Positions 1-8,251 of a stretch of 64,000 nucleotides of DNA are shown piece by piece (position 1 is the first letter of the stretch; each line of letters opens with the position of its first letter). The stretch comes from Algibacter lectus (GTDB lineage: Bacteria > Bacteroidota > Bacteroidia > Flavobacteriales > Flavobacteriaceae), in assembly GCF_900112395.1 (NCBI RefSeq), contig NZ_FOLN01000015.1, positions 18,874-82,873 on the forward strand, written 5' to 3'. The notes under the pieces are model-generated. The model ran no database searches. It had not been told where the DNA came from and worked only from the letters and a program-made list of their open reading frames with translations. The translations under genes were made by a program, and so were the position numbers.

Positions 1-2525
1 ATATCTACAGTTTGTCCATTACCAGCAATAGGCGGTGCACTAGTAACTGTATAACTTAAGGTTTGGTTAGCACAAGAATTTGGATTAGCACTATAGCTTA
101 AAACTGCATTGTATGTACCAGTATCTGTAGCAGAGTACGGTGTGAAATTTAAAGTATTTCCAGTAGCAGAAAAACTAGGGTCTCCATCTTTGGTCCATGT
201 AACATCTATAATTGATAAAGCATTAGTAGTAATAAAACCATTTTCTCCAACACACAAGTTGTAGGGCTGTATAACAGATAATTGAGATTTATTAGCATTA
301 ATAACAAAATTACTTATAGCGCCACAATCATCACTTATTTGTACCTCGTAAAGACCAGGTGTTAAGCCTGTAAAGACAGGGTCTTTACCGTTGTTAATAG
401 TAGGACTAAGTGCAACACCGTCTCTACTTATTAACTCATAATTTAAATTGACACCTAATGCATCAATTAATAAATCGTTAGTGCCATTTCCGCAATCGAT
501 TACCGAAAAATCAACAAGCGTAATGTTATTATCACCAATTGTAAATTCTTGAAGCGTGTTATAGCAACGTTCTTGCTCACTAGTTCTTGAAAAAGAATAA
601 TAAATTCTAAATAATCCAGATCCGGTAACATTATTAACAAAACCACTCTCAGTTATGAATTGCCCATAGTTATTTTGATAATTAGTGAATATAATAGACG
701 TGGAACCATCTCGATAAAAATGAGTATTATCAACATAATTAGTTAACTCGGCAGTAGCATTATTAATATTTGCCCAAACGCCATCTGTAGTGTTAAATTT
801 TTGAAGAACAAAGATTGGAGCGGTTATATTATATGTTGCAGTTAAATTGAGATTAAAGCTACCACAAAATGATGTAATCGTGGCGTCCACATCTTTAAAA
901 AGAACTCCATTGATAGTTTTGGAGCCGGTTAAAGAATAGCCGCATGTTGTTTCTACATCAAAAGTGTAATCACCAGCAGGTAAATCATAAAGGTATATGA
1001 AATCTCCATAAAAATTATTAACAGTAGATGCTGCTATGTCTATTATTGAAGGGCCTGTATAGTTTGCAGGTGCAGAGGTGATAGTTACGTTTTTAAAGCC
1101 AGCTGCGGAAGTTGGATCAAAAGTTCCTTGCTTTTTTATGTTTATTTCTAAATTACCTGTTGCATCACAGCCCTCTCGGGTTTTAATACTTAATTCTCTT
1201 GGTGAGTTATCGGTTATAATATTTATATTTTTGTTGACTTCGCGACCACAGTTGTCTTTAAATACAAAGGTGTAATTTCCATCTGGAAGGCTTAAGTTGT
1301 AGTATCCAAAATACAAAGTGTTAGAATTGGGAATTGGATCAGAAATATTAGATCCAACAGGAAAAATAGGGTTGTATAAATTAGGGTCATTATTTATATC
1401 AAACGCTGTTGGTGCTGCTAAAACTTCAAGGGTCATTGGAAATGCGAAGTTTTTAAAATTAGAAAATCTTAGACGCTGTCCTCCGCATTCTTGAGTTGTT
1501 CCCGTGGCAATATCTAGTGTTGGTGGACCAGAAAAATCTACAGTATTTAAATAAACAACGTTACCACATATATCTGTTACTTGTGTTGTTACTGGGTATG
1601 ACGTATCTTGTGTTGGAAGATTATAATATGATCCATTTTGACTGTTGGAAGTCCAGATGTCAGTCATTACTGAGTCATTTCCATCGGCATCATCATCATA
1701 AGTTATTGTTACATCAAAAGGAAAGAAATTTTCATCAAGAAGACCTGTAGTACTTCCTGTGCTTAATTCTTGAATTATATAAATTAAAAGTTCTGTTTGT
1801 GAGCAATCTGAGCTATCAATATTATTATTAAATGTTCTTGGAAGTGTATAAACAGGAGCTAGATCTATTAAATTAATTCCTTGAACTACTATGTTCCCAC
1901 AAACATCTTCAACTTCTATGGTGTAGTCTCCAAAGGCTAAATTTGTAAAAGTACTTTCAGTACCAGCGTCTATTTGAGTCTGAGTAATGGTTTCAATTAA
2001 TACACCAGCTTGTTTAACTCTATATTCCAAAACATTACCAGAGTTTAATAATACATTGATAGTTCCTAAACAAGCACTTTCTTGGATGGCATCAAAAGTA
2101 ATAGGTACAATGTTATTTGCGACTGTAATTACTTGCTCTATTATTGTATCCGTAGCTCCAATGGTTTCAGTAGCTCTTATAATGTAGGTGCCACTATTTA
2201 TAGTAGTTATATTGGTTGTAAAGTCAGCAGAACTAATTGGTCCTTCAAATACGGTTTCACTATTTATTGGTGTTGTTAAATCTGAGGTGTCATAAACTAA
2301 AAACTCAAAAGTAGCGCCTATTTCAGAAGCATTGATTTCTATTTGGATGTTTCCGTCTCCCGCGCACTCTTCTCCTTTAGCAGTAAGATTCATGGTGTAA
2401 CCAGAAATTTCAGAGTTATTTAGTGAATGTATATTATCTGTGTTTAACGCGAACACATTAGATATATCATCATTGAATATTGTTAAAAACACTAAAAAAA
2501 GCAGTAGTAGGTATTTGTTTTTCAT
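1..2525 (-). CDS. Large secreted adhesin-like protein with SprB/PKD-like repeats (N-terminal part, runs off the left edge)
   Basis: The minus strand is open from an ATG at 2525 to the window edge, giving about 841 residues without a stop. It begins with a signal peptide (Met-Lys-Asn-Lys, then a Leu/Phe-rich core ending near NVFA). The rest is a chain of beta-rich segments with recurring phrases such as GxYxIxVxDxCGN (for example YTIEVEDVCGNIV, YTFVFKDNCGREV, YEVQISDDCGA). These resemble the SprB-type and PKD-like repeats of Bacteroidetes gliding adhesins. Family knowledge suggests the missing C-terminus carries a type IX secretion sorting domain, probably type B, but this cannot be seen. The type IX gene porQ lies about 8 kb away. 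It is on the same strand as ggt and 124 bp downstream of it. A surface adhesin is an inference. Confidence 0.8.
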   Translation of the reverse strand, partial: MKNKYLLLLFLVFLTIFNDDISNVFALNTDNIHSLNNSEISGYTMNLTAKGEECAGDGNIQIEINASEIGATFEFLVYDTSDLTTPINSETVFEGPISSADFTTNITTINSGTYIIRATETIGATDTIIEQVITVANNIVPITFDAIQESACLGTINVLLNSGNVLEYRVKQAGVLIETITQTQIDAGTESTFTNLAFGDYTIEVEDVCGNIVVQGINLIDLAPVYTLPRTFNNNIDSSDCSQTELLIYIIQELSTGSTTGLLDENFFPFDVTITYDDDADGNDSVMTDIWTSNSQNGSYYNLPTQDTSYPVTTQVTDICGNVVYLNTVDFSGPPTLDIATGTTQECGGQRLRFSNFKNFAFPMTLEVLAAPTAFDINNDPNLYNPIFPVGSNISDPIPNSNTLYFGYYNLSLPDGNYTFVFKDNCGREVNKNINIITDNSPRELSIKTREGCDATGNLEINIKKQGTFDPTSAAGFKNVTITSAPANYTGPSIIDIAASTVNNFYGDFIYLYDLPAGDYTFDVETTCGYSLTGSKTINGVLFKDVDATITSFCGSFNLNLTATYNITAPIFVLQKFNTTDGVWANINNATAELTNYVDNTHFYRDGSTSIIFTNYQNNYGQFITESGFVNNVTGSGLFRIYYSFSRTSEQERCYNTLQEFTIGDNNITLVDFSVIDCGNGTNDLLIDALGVNLNYELISRDGVALSPTINNGKDPVFTGLTPGLYEVQISDDCGAISNFVINANKSQLSVIQPYNLCVGENGFITTNALSIIDVTWTKDGDPSFSATGNTLNFTPYSATDTGTYNAVLSYSANPNSCANQTLSYTVTSAPPIAGNGQTVD

Positions 2526-2649
2526 TACATGTTATTTTTAATAAGTTATATATTTTATAAAGGCACAAGACTAATTATGGGGCTTTTAATAAAGTGCTTT
2601 TATAGAGGATTTACTTGTGAAAAAGTTAGTATTCTAATGTTGTCTTTCA

Positions 2650-4350
2650 TTAAAACCCAACCGCGGTATCATCTCCACGATAATCTGCGCCTCCTTCCAA
2701 CGTTTTATCATCTAAAACAAGAATTCCATCTACTTTTCCTATTACAGGAGAATCTTTTTCGTTAATGGAATACCCTAATTTTTCAAGGTTTTGTATTATG
2801 GTTTTATCGAAAGAATTCGGTTCCATGTTAATTTCATCTGGCAGCCATTGGTGGTGAAAACGTGGCGCGTTTACCGCTTCTTGCATGGTCATGTTGAATT
2901 CATGAACATTTAGAATAGTTTGTAAAACCGATGTGATTATGGTAGCGCCTCCTGGTGTGCCAACAGACATAAATAACTCACCGTTTTTCTCAACAATTGT
3001 TGGTGTCATAGAACTTAACATACGTTTTTGGGGTACAATGCTATTTGCTTCGGCTCCAATAAGTCCGAACATATTAGGTTCTCCTGGTTTGCTGCTAAAA
3101 TCGTCCATTTCGTTATTTAAGAAAAAGCCAAGCTCCGAGCAATACAATTTAGAACCGTAAGCGCCATTTAGCGTTGTTGTTGCAGAAATAGCATTTCCAA
3201 ATTGATCTACAATAGAGTAGTGCGTAGTTTCATCACTTTCAATGATAGCAATATTTCCATGAGCAACATCTTTGGAAGATGTTGCTTTTTCAAATGAAAA
3301 ATTGTCCATTCTACCGCCTAAATAAGCTTCATTTATTAAAGTTTCAATAGGGATTTCTACAAAATCAGGATCACCTAAATAAAAACTTCTATCGGCATAA
3401 GCGCGACGTTCAGCTTCAGTAATTACTTGAATGGTTTTTTCAGAATTATGACCAAATTCATCGATATGAAAAGGTTCTATCATTTTCATTATTTGTGCCA
3501 AACAAACGCCTCCACTAGAAGGTGGCGACATCGAAATGATTTTTAAATCATCATAAGAAAAACTAATAGGTGTGCGCCATTGGGCTTCATAGCTTGCTAA
3601 ATCTTCTTCTGTAATGATGCCTCCGTTCTCTTGAACGAAATTTGCTAGCGTTTTAGCCGTTTCACCTTTATAAAATCCATCTTTTCCATGTTCTAAAATA
3701 CGTTCTAACGTTTCAGCTAAATTTGGGTATTTAATGGTGTCGTTTGCTTTCCAAGCTTTATCAAAAAGAATAGAGTCTTTATTAGCTTTCTTAAAAAATG
3801 GTTGGTAGTGTGCAATACGTTTTTCTTGTTTTTCGGTAACTAAAACTCCTTTTTTAGCTAAAGCGATTACGGGGTTCAAAATATCTTCAATAGGTAAAGA
3901 ACCAAGTTTTTTGTGTACTTCAAATACTCCTGCAACCGTTCCAGGTACACCAACAGCCATAGCTCCAATTGTACTTTTTTCTGGAATTACGTTACCTTCT
4001 TCATCTAAATACATGTTTTTTGTAGCAGCCATTGGTGCTTTTTCACGGTAATCTATAGCGCCAGTTTCTCCATTTGCTTTGCGGTAAACCATAAATCCGC
4101 CACCGCCTAAATTACCAGCGTATGGATATGCAATAGCCAAGGCAAGTTCTGTGGCTGCCATAGCATCAAATGCATTTCCTCCTTTTTTAAGAATGTCATT
4201 TCCTATTTTAGAGGCTTCAACACGCGCCGAAACAACCATGGCATTTTGAGTTATTAACCCCGTCTTTTTTATAGTTTCAGGTGCTTTAACTTCTTTTTTG
4301 CATGAAACAAATAATGAAAGTAAAAGTGTAGTGTATAGAATATGTTTCAT
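2650..4350 (-). CDS. ggt: Gamma-glutamyltransferase (lipoprotein)
   Basis: This 566-residue protein matches the full length of the Ntn-hydrolase gamma-glutamyltranspeptidase family. The family cleaves gamma-glutamyl bonds of glutathione and related compounds and is made as a proenzyme that cuts itself into two subunits. The cut site and catalytic threonine are in the DETTHYSIVD motif near residue 375. The GNLGGGGFMVY loop near residue 80 and the GTPGG motif near residue 460 are also present. The N-terminus MKHILYTTLLLSLFVSC is a lipoprotein signal with the lipobox cysteine at residue 17, so the enzyme is probably anchored in the periplasm or on the surface. Its start overlaps the stop of the upstream ACP phosphodiesterase-like gene by 4 bp, so the two are probably translated together. 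Confidence 0.93.
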   Translation of the reverse strand: MKHILYTTLLLSLFVSCKKEVKAPETIKKTGLITQNAMVVSARVEASKIGNDILKKGGNAFDAMAATELALAIAYPYAGNLGGGGFMVYRKANGETGAIDYREKAPMAATKNMYLDEEGNVIPEKSTIGAMAVGVPGTVAGVFEVHKKLGSLPIEDILNPVIALAKKGVLVTEKQEKRIAHYQPFFKKANKDSILFDKAWKANDTIKYPNLAETLERILEHGKDGFYKGETAKTLANFVQENGGIITEEDLASYEAQWRTPISFSYDDLKIISMSPPSSGGVCLAQIMKMIEPFHIDEFGHNSEKTIQVITEAERRAYADRSFYLGDPDFVEIPIETLINEAYLGGRMDNFSFEKATSSKDVAHGNIAIIESDETTHYSIVDQFGNAISATTTLNGAYGSKLYCSELGFFLNNEMDDFSSKPGEPNMFGLIGAEANSIVPQKRMLSSMTPTIVEKNGELFMSVGTPGGATIITSVLQTILNVHEFNMTMQEAVNAPRFHHQWLPDEINMEPNSFDKTIIQNLEKLGYSINEKDSPVIGKVDGILVLDDKTLEGGADYRGDDTAVGF

Positions 4351-4946
4351 AAAACGGTTTCGTTAAGTTCTTTTAATTTTTCGCTTGAAAAAGCAATGAG
4401 TTCATCAAAAAATGAAGAAAATTCACTTTCAAATTCTTTATAGAAAAGTTCTAGTTCGTGGACGGCTTTGTCCATTCCCGATCTGTTTTTTGTACGTCGG
4501 TTCATGCCATCTAAAACCTTAGATATACCTTCAATGGATGCGTAGCTTAGTAGCCAGTTGTCGCTAATCATGTAAGGCATCATTTTTTGAATTCGGGAAG
4601 GGAGTGCACCGTAATTATCTTCTAGAGAATCGTAAAAAGTATCGACATATTTAGCTAAAGGGACACTAGAATAAGTGCTCCAGTTTTTAGCCAAAAAATG
4701 ATCGTAAAGTATGTCGACAATCACTCCAGAATAATGACCGTAATTTTCATGAAGCCTTTTAGTACTTAGTCTAACTGTTTTATGGGCATCTGTGTAAGTA
4801 TCTATATTTCGGTGTAATAAAATACCAATTTGAATGTCTCTTTGGTAATTTTTATAATTTTTTCCTTTAATACCATCGGCAATAAAATTTCCGACAGTTA
4901 CTAAATCATTATCCCCTGAAAGATAAATATGTGCTAAATAGTTCAT
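4347..4946 (-). CDS. Acyl carrier protein phosphodiesterase-like protein (AcpH/DUF479 family)
   Basis: This is a 199-residue protein of the AcpH family. It starts with the typical MNYLAHIYLSG, followed by the family pattern GNFIADGIKGK and LLHRNIDTYTDAH, whose His/Asp residues are the likely metal ligands. The E. coli enzyme removes 4'-phosphopantetheine from holo-ACP. Flavobacterial members keep the family residues but have not, as far as I know, been tested. It is the first gene of a two-gene minus-strand operon with ggt and overlaps it by 4 bp. It is divergent from glmM with only 63 bp between the start codons, so the two promoters must overlap. Confidence 0.85.
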   Translation of the reverse strand: MNYLAHIYLSGDNDLVTVGNFIADGIKGKNYKNYQRDIQIGILLHRNIDTYTDAHKTVRLSTKRLHENYGHYSGVIVDILYDHFLAKNWSTYSSVPLAKYVDTFYDSLEDNYGALPSRIQKMMPYMISDNWLLSYASIEGISKVLDGMNRRTKNRSGMDKAVHELELFYKEFESEFSSFFDELIAFSSEKLKELNETVL

Positions 4947-4979
4947 GGGGGAAATTTACGAATTCCGAATTTGAAATAC

Positions 4980-4987
4980 TATATTTG
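4980..4987 (+). promoter_or_regulatory. Bacteroidetes -7 element for glmM (TATATTTG)
   Basis: TATATTTG matches the TAnnTTTG consensus and lies 22 bp before the ATG at 5010. A promoter here would start transcription after the upstream in-frame ATG at 4971, which supports 5010 as the real start. No convincing -33 TTG was seen at the usual spacing. Confidence 0.5.
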
Positions 4988-5009
4988 TCCTTTAAAATTA
5001 AACAAAACT

Positions 5010-6398
5010 ATGACACTAATAAAATCAATTTCAGGAATTCGCGGGACCATTGGCGGGCGAGTAGGTGATAATTTAACACCTATTGATGCCGTTAAATTTG
5101 CATCGGCATATGGCGTTTGGCTTAAAGAAAACCGAAAAAAAGAAAACTATAAAGTGGTTGTTGGTCGTGATGCTCGTATTTCGGGCAAAATGATGCAAAA
5201 CTTAGTTATGAATACACTAATTGGTTTAGGTATTGATGTAGTTGATTTAGGTCTTTCTACAACACCAACCGTTGAGGTTGCTGTAACCTTAGAGCATGCC
5301 GATGGTGGTATTATTCTAACAGCAAGCCATAATCCAAAACAATGGAACGCCTTAAAATTACTTAATGAAAAAGGTGAGTTTTTAGATGCTATTGAAGGTG
5401 AGAAAATATTGAATATTGCTGAAAGCGGTACCATGAATTTTGCTGAAGTAGACGATTTAGGAAAAATTACAAAAAATAAAGCTTACATAGATTTACATAT
5501 TATTGAAGTACTAGATTTAGATTTAGTAAACGTAAATAGTATTGAAGAAGGTAAATTTAAAGTGGTTGTAGATGGTGTTAATTCTACTGGTGGTATTGCT
5601 ATTCCTTTGCTTTTAGAACGTTTAGGAGTTGAGGTTGTAAAACTTTATTGTGAGCCAAATGGTGAATTCCCACATAATCCAGAACCATTAAAAGAGCATT
5701 TAACAGATTTATCTGAAGAGGTTAAAAAGCATAATGCCGATTTTGGAATTGTTGTAGATCCAGATGTAGATCGTTTAGCCTTTATGGACGAAAACGGTAA
5801 TATGTTTGGTGAAGAGTATACTTTAGTAGCTTGTGCAGATTATGTGTTAAGTAAAACTCCAGGAAACACAGTAAGCAATATGAGTTCTACTCGTGCCTTA
5901 CGTGATGTTACTGAAAAGTACGGAGGAACTTACGAAGCTAGTGCAGTAGGCGAGGTGAATGTGGTAGATTTAATGAAGAAAAATAAAGTGGTTATCGGTG
6001 GTGAAGGTAATGGAGGTATTATCTACCCAGATTCTCACTACGGTCGTGATGCACTTGTTGGTGTCGCGTTATTTTTAAGTTTATTAGCAGAAAGACAAAT
6101 GTCTGTTAGTGCACTTAGAGCAACGTATCCTGATTATTTTATGAGTAAAAAGAAAATTCAATTAACACCAGGTTTAGATGTTGATGGTATTTTAAAGGAA
6201 ATTGAAACACGTTACCAAAACGAGCAATTAACAACTATTGATGGTGTAAAAATCGACTTTGCAGAAAGTTGGGCACATTTACGTAAAAGTAATACTGAGC
6301 CAATAATTAGAATTTACACTGAAGCAAAATCGCAAAACGAGGCCGATACTTTAGCTGATAAGTTTATTGAAGAAATAGGGGCTATTGCAAAACTATAG
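5010..6398 (+). CDS. glmM: Phosphoglucosamine mutase (alpha-D-phosphohexomutase family)
   Basis: This 462-residue protein has all four signatures of the phosphohexomutase family: the phosphoserine loop TASHNPKQWN near residue 100, the metal-binding loop DPDVDR near 245, the sugar-binding loop GEGNGG near 330, and the phosphate-binding loop RKSNTEPIIRI near 430. GlmM converts glucosamine-6-phosphate to glucosamine-1-phosphate for UDP-GlcNAc, peptidoglycan and LPS synthesis. Bacteroidetes members of this subgroup are usually annotated glmM, but phosphoglucomutase or phosphomannomutase activity is possible. I chose the ATG at 5010 because the protein then begins MTLIKSISGIRGT as in homologues, and because a -7 promoter element overlaps the longer reading. 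A palindromic terminator follows at 6426. Confidence 0.9.
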   Translation: MTLIKSISGIRGTIGGRVGDNLTPIDAVKFASAYGVWLKENRKKENYKVVVGRDARISGKMMQNLVMNTLIGLGIDVVDLGLSTTPTVEVAVTLEHADGGIILTASHNPKQWNALKLLNEKGEFLDAIEGEKILNIAESGTMNFAEVDDLGKITKNKAYIDLHIIEVLDLDLVNVNSIEEGKFKVVVDGVNSTGGIAIPLLLERLGVEVVKLYCEPNGEFPHNPEPLKEHLTDLSEEVKKHNADFGIVVDPDVDRLAFMDENGNMFGEEYTLVACADYVLSKTPGNTVSNMSSTRALRDVTEKYGGTYEASAVGEVNVVDLMKKNKVVIGGEGNGGIIYPDSHYGRDALVGVALFLSLLAERQMSVSALRATYPDYFMSKKKIQLTPGLDVDGILKEIETRYQNEQLTTIDGVKIDFAESWAHLRKSNTEPIIRIYTEAKSQNEADTLADKFIEEIGAIAKL

Positions 6399-6425
6399 GC
6401 TTTGAGTTAAACTGTTTCTATTTAT

Positions 6426-6461
6426 AAAAAAAACGAGTTAGATATCTAACTCGTTTTTTTT
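6426..6461. terminator. Bidirectional palindromic terminator
   Basis: A perfect 36-bp palindrome: eight A, then CGAGTTAGAT, its complement, then eight T. It works as an intrinsic terminator in either direction and lies between the convergent glmM and acyltransferase genes. Confidence 0.9.
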
Positions 6462-6492
6462 GTTACTATAATTTGAAATAATTCATTTTTAT

Positions 6493-7383
6493 CTACAAAA
6501 AAGCCTCAGGAACTTTATCCATATGTTTCCAGCGTTTATGGGTCCATAAGTAATATTCGGGTGCTTCGTAAATTTGTTCTTCAACACGTTTTAAAGCCTG
6601 ATCTGTAATTTGATAATTTTCAATACCGCTAGTATCTTTAATAATATCCATAAACGTGGCTTCATAATAACCTCGTTTTGTTTTTTTTACTTTTAAAAAT
6701 ACGGTAGCCATACCTAAACGTTTGGCGAGAACTTCTGCGCCAACATGCACAGGTACTTTTACGCCCATAAAATTTTGCCAATGTAAAGCTTTGTGTGCTT
6801 TTGGCGATTGGTCAAAAACAAAACCATTAAGAGTTAGCTCTTTATTTACTTTAGCTCTTAAAAGGGTTGGTACAGTTTCTTTTGTGGTAATTAAATGGCT
6901 ATTATATTTTGCTCGGATGCGTTTTACTAGGGCATCAAAATATTTATTGCTAAGTTGTTTATAAACAGCATATCCTTTATGATTTACATGAGCTTGTAGA
7001 ATAAAAATCCATTCCCAGCTAGCGTAATGCCCCATTAAGAGTACAATGCTTTTGTCTTCTTTTTCGAGTTTATGTACTTCTTCCACATTAATGAAAATAT
7101 AGCGCCTTTTTATTTCAGCTTCAGAGATGGTTATCGACTTAACTGCCTCTAAAATCATATCGCATAAATGATGGTAGAATTTCTTTTGAATTAAAGCAAT
7201 TTCATTTGCAGATTTTTCAGGGAATGCGAGCTTTAAATTACTAGTTACAACTTTTTTTCTGTAGCCAATAATGTAATAAATTAGAACATAAACAGCATCG
7301 GAAACCATGTAAAGCAATTTAAATGGCAAAATAGAAATTAACCATAAAAACGGATAAAGAATAATATAAGCTATTAATTGCAT
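6493..7383 (-). CDS. Lysophospholipid/lipid A acyltransferase (LpxL/HtrB family)
   Basis: A 296-residue inner-membrane protein of the lipid A biosynthesis acyltransferase family. The N-terminus is a hydrophobic anchor (residues 1-40). It is followed by the catalytic HX4E motif in GHYASWEW near residue 120 and the downstream block FDQSPKAHKALHWQNFMG near residue 190. The family transfers acyl chains from acyl-ACP to lipid A. Bacteroidetes members may act on lipid A or on aminolipids, and the sequence does not decide this. The gene is divergent from the rhomboid gene. The two -7 promoter elements touch back to back in the 56-bp spacer. Confidence 0.88.
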   Translation of the reverse strand: MQLIAYIILYPFLWLISILPFKLLYMVSDAVYVLIYYIIGYRKKVVTSNLKLAFPEKSANEIALIQKKFYHHLCDMILEAVKSITISEAEIKRRYIFINVEEVHKLEKEDKSIVLLMGHYASWEWIFILQAHVNHKGYAVYKQLSNKYFDALVKRIRAKYNSHLITTKETVPTLLRAKVNKELTLNGFVFDQSPKAHKALHWQNFMGVKVPVHVGAEVLAKRLGMATVFLKVKKTKRGYYEATFMDIIKDTSGIENYQITDQALKRVEEQIYEAPEYYLWTHKRWKHMDKVPEAFL

Positions 7384-7393
7384 GAAATAATTT

Positions 7394-7409
7394 TAGATTT
7401 GCAAATATA
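7394..7409. promoter_or_regulatory. Back-to-back divergent -7 elements
   Basis: TAGATTTG (7394-7401, plus) is followed at once by CAAATATA (7402-7409), which reads TATATTTG on the minus strand. Both match TAnnTTTG. The minus element is 18 bp from the acyltransferase start and the plus element 38 bp from the rhomboid ATG. Confidence 0.55.
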
Positions 7410-7439
7410 TGTTAATCAATTTTAAACATTAAAGTGAGT

Positions 7440-8090
7440 ATGGGAAAATTAGATTTAATAACTATAGTTATTATTGCTGCCAATGTAATTATCTCCTATA
7501 AAGGATTTAATGATTATGCTTTTTTTGAAAAGTACAAATTCAATGTTGGTGGTATACAGCGTGGCGAGAAAATTCGATTTTTTAGTGCCGGATTTTTGCA
7601 TGTAGATATGCAACATTTATTATTTAATATGGTATCGCTTTACTTTTTTGCAGGTAGTGTAGCTAGTGCTTTAGGTGTTGTAGGATTTTTAGCGGTTTAT
7701 ATTGGTAGTCTTATGTTTGGTAATTTATTGTCGCTTTATTTTCATAAAAATGAATATCATTATAGTGCGGTTGGTGCAAGTGGAGCAGTAAGTGGTATTA
7801 TTTACTCTGCTATTTTATTTCGTCCAGATATGAGCCTTTATATGTTTATGATTCCTATTCCAATTCCGGCTTATCTTTTCGGTATTGGCTATTTACTATA
7901 TTCCATTTATGGTATGAAAAATAGAATTGGAAACATTGGTCACGACGCCCATTTTGGTGGTGCTATTGGTGGGTATGTTATTACTTTAATGTTAGTTCCT
8001 GCTATATTTCAGACTAATTTACTAATGGTTATTTTACTGGCATTACCTATCGTTTTATTATTTGTGATGAAAAAAATGGGTAAAATCTAA
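7440..8090 (+). CDS. Rhomboid family intramembrane serine protease
   Basis: This is a 216-residue polytopic membrane protein. The rhomboid signatures are clear: the FLHVDMQHLLFNM segment near residue 60, the catalytic serine in GASGAVSG near residue 117, and the catalytic histidine in HDAHFGGAIGG near residue 175. Rhomboids cut transmembrane segments of substrate proteins inside the membrane; the substrate here is unknown. An in-frame GTG at 7434 would add two residues. I prefer the ATG at 7440 (MGKLDLITI). It is transcribed alone, divergent from the acyltransferase gene, with a TAGATTTG element 38 bp upstream. Confidence 0.93.
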   Translation: MGKLDLITIVIIAANVIISYKGFNDYAFFEKYKFNVGGIQRGEKIRFFSAGFLHVDMQHLLFNMVSLYFFAGSVASALGVVGFLAVYIGSLMFGNLLSLYFHKNEYHYSAVGASGAVSGIIYSAILFRPDMSLYMFMIPIPIPAYLFGIGYLLYSIYGMKNRIGNIGHDAHFGGAIGGYVITLMLVPAIFQTNLLMVILLALPIVLLFVMKKMGKI

Positions 8091-8251
8091 TAATTGCTAA
8101 AACCATTGTTGGCATAGCTATTGAATTTATATAAGAGTTGAGTCTAAAGGTTTGGTTTTAAATGCTTGATTTTTAGTTACTTAATATTTTATGTAAATTG
8201 TTAAACTTAAAGTTCAATGTGTTTTTATGACAGATTGACTCAAAATTATAT

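Noticed and set aside
1078..2765. Several short plus-strand frames opposite the adhesin and ggt
   Set aside because: They are shadows of the long minus-strand frames, which have signal peptides and clear protein families.
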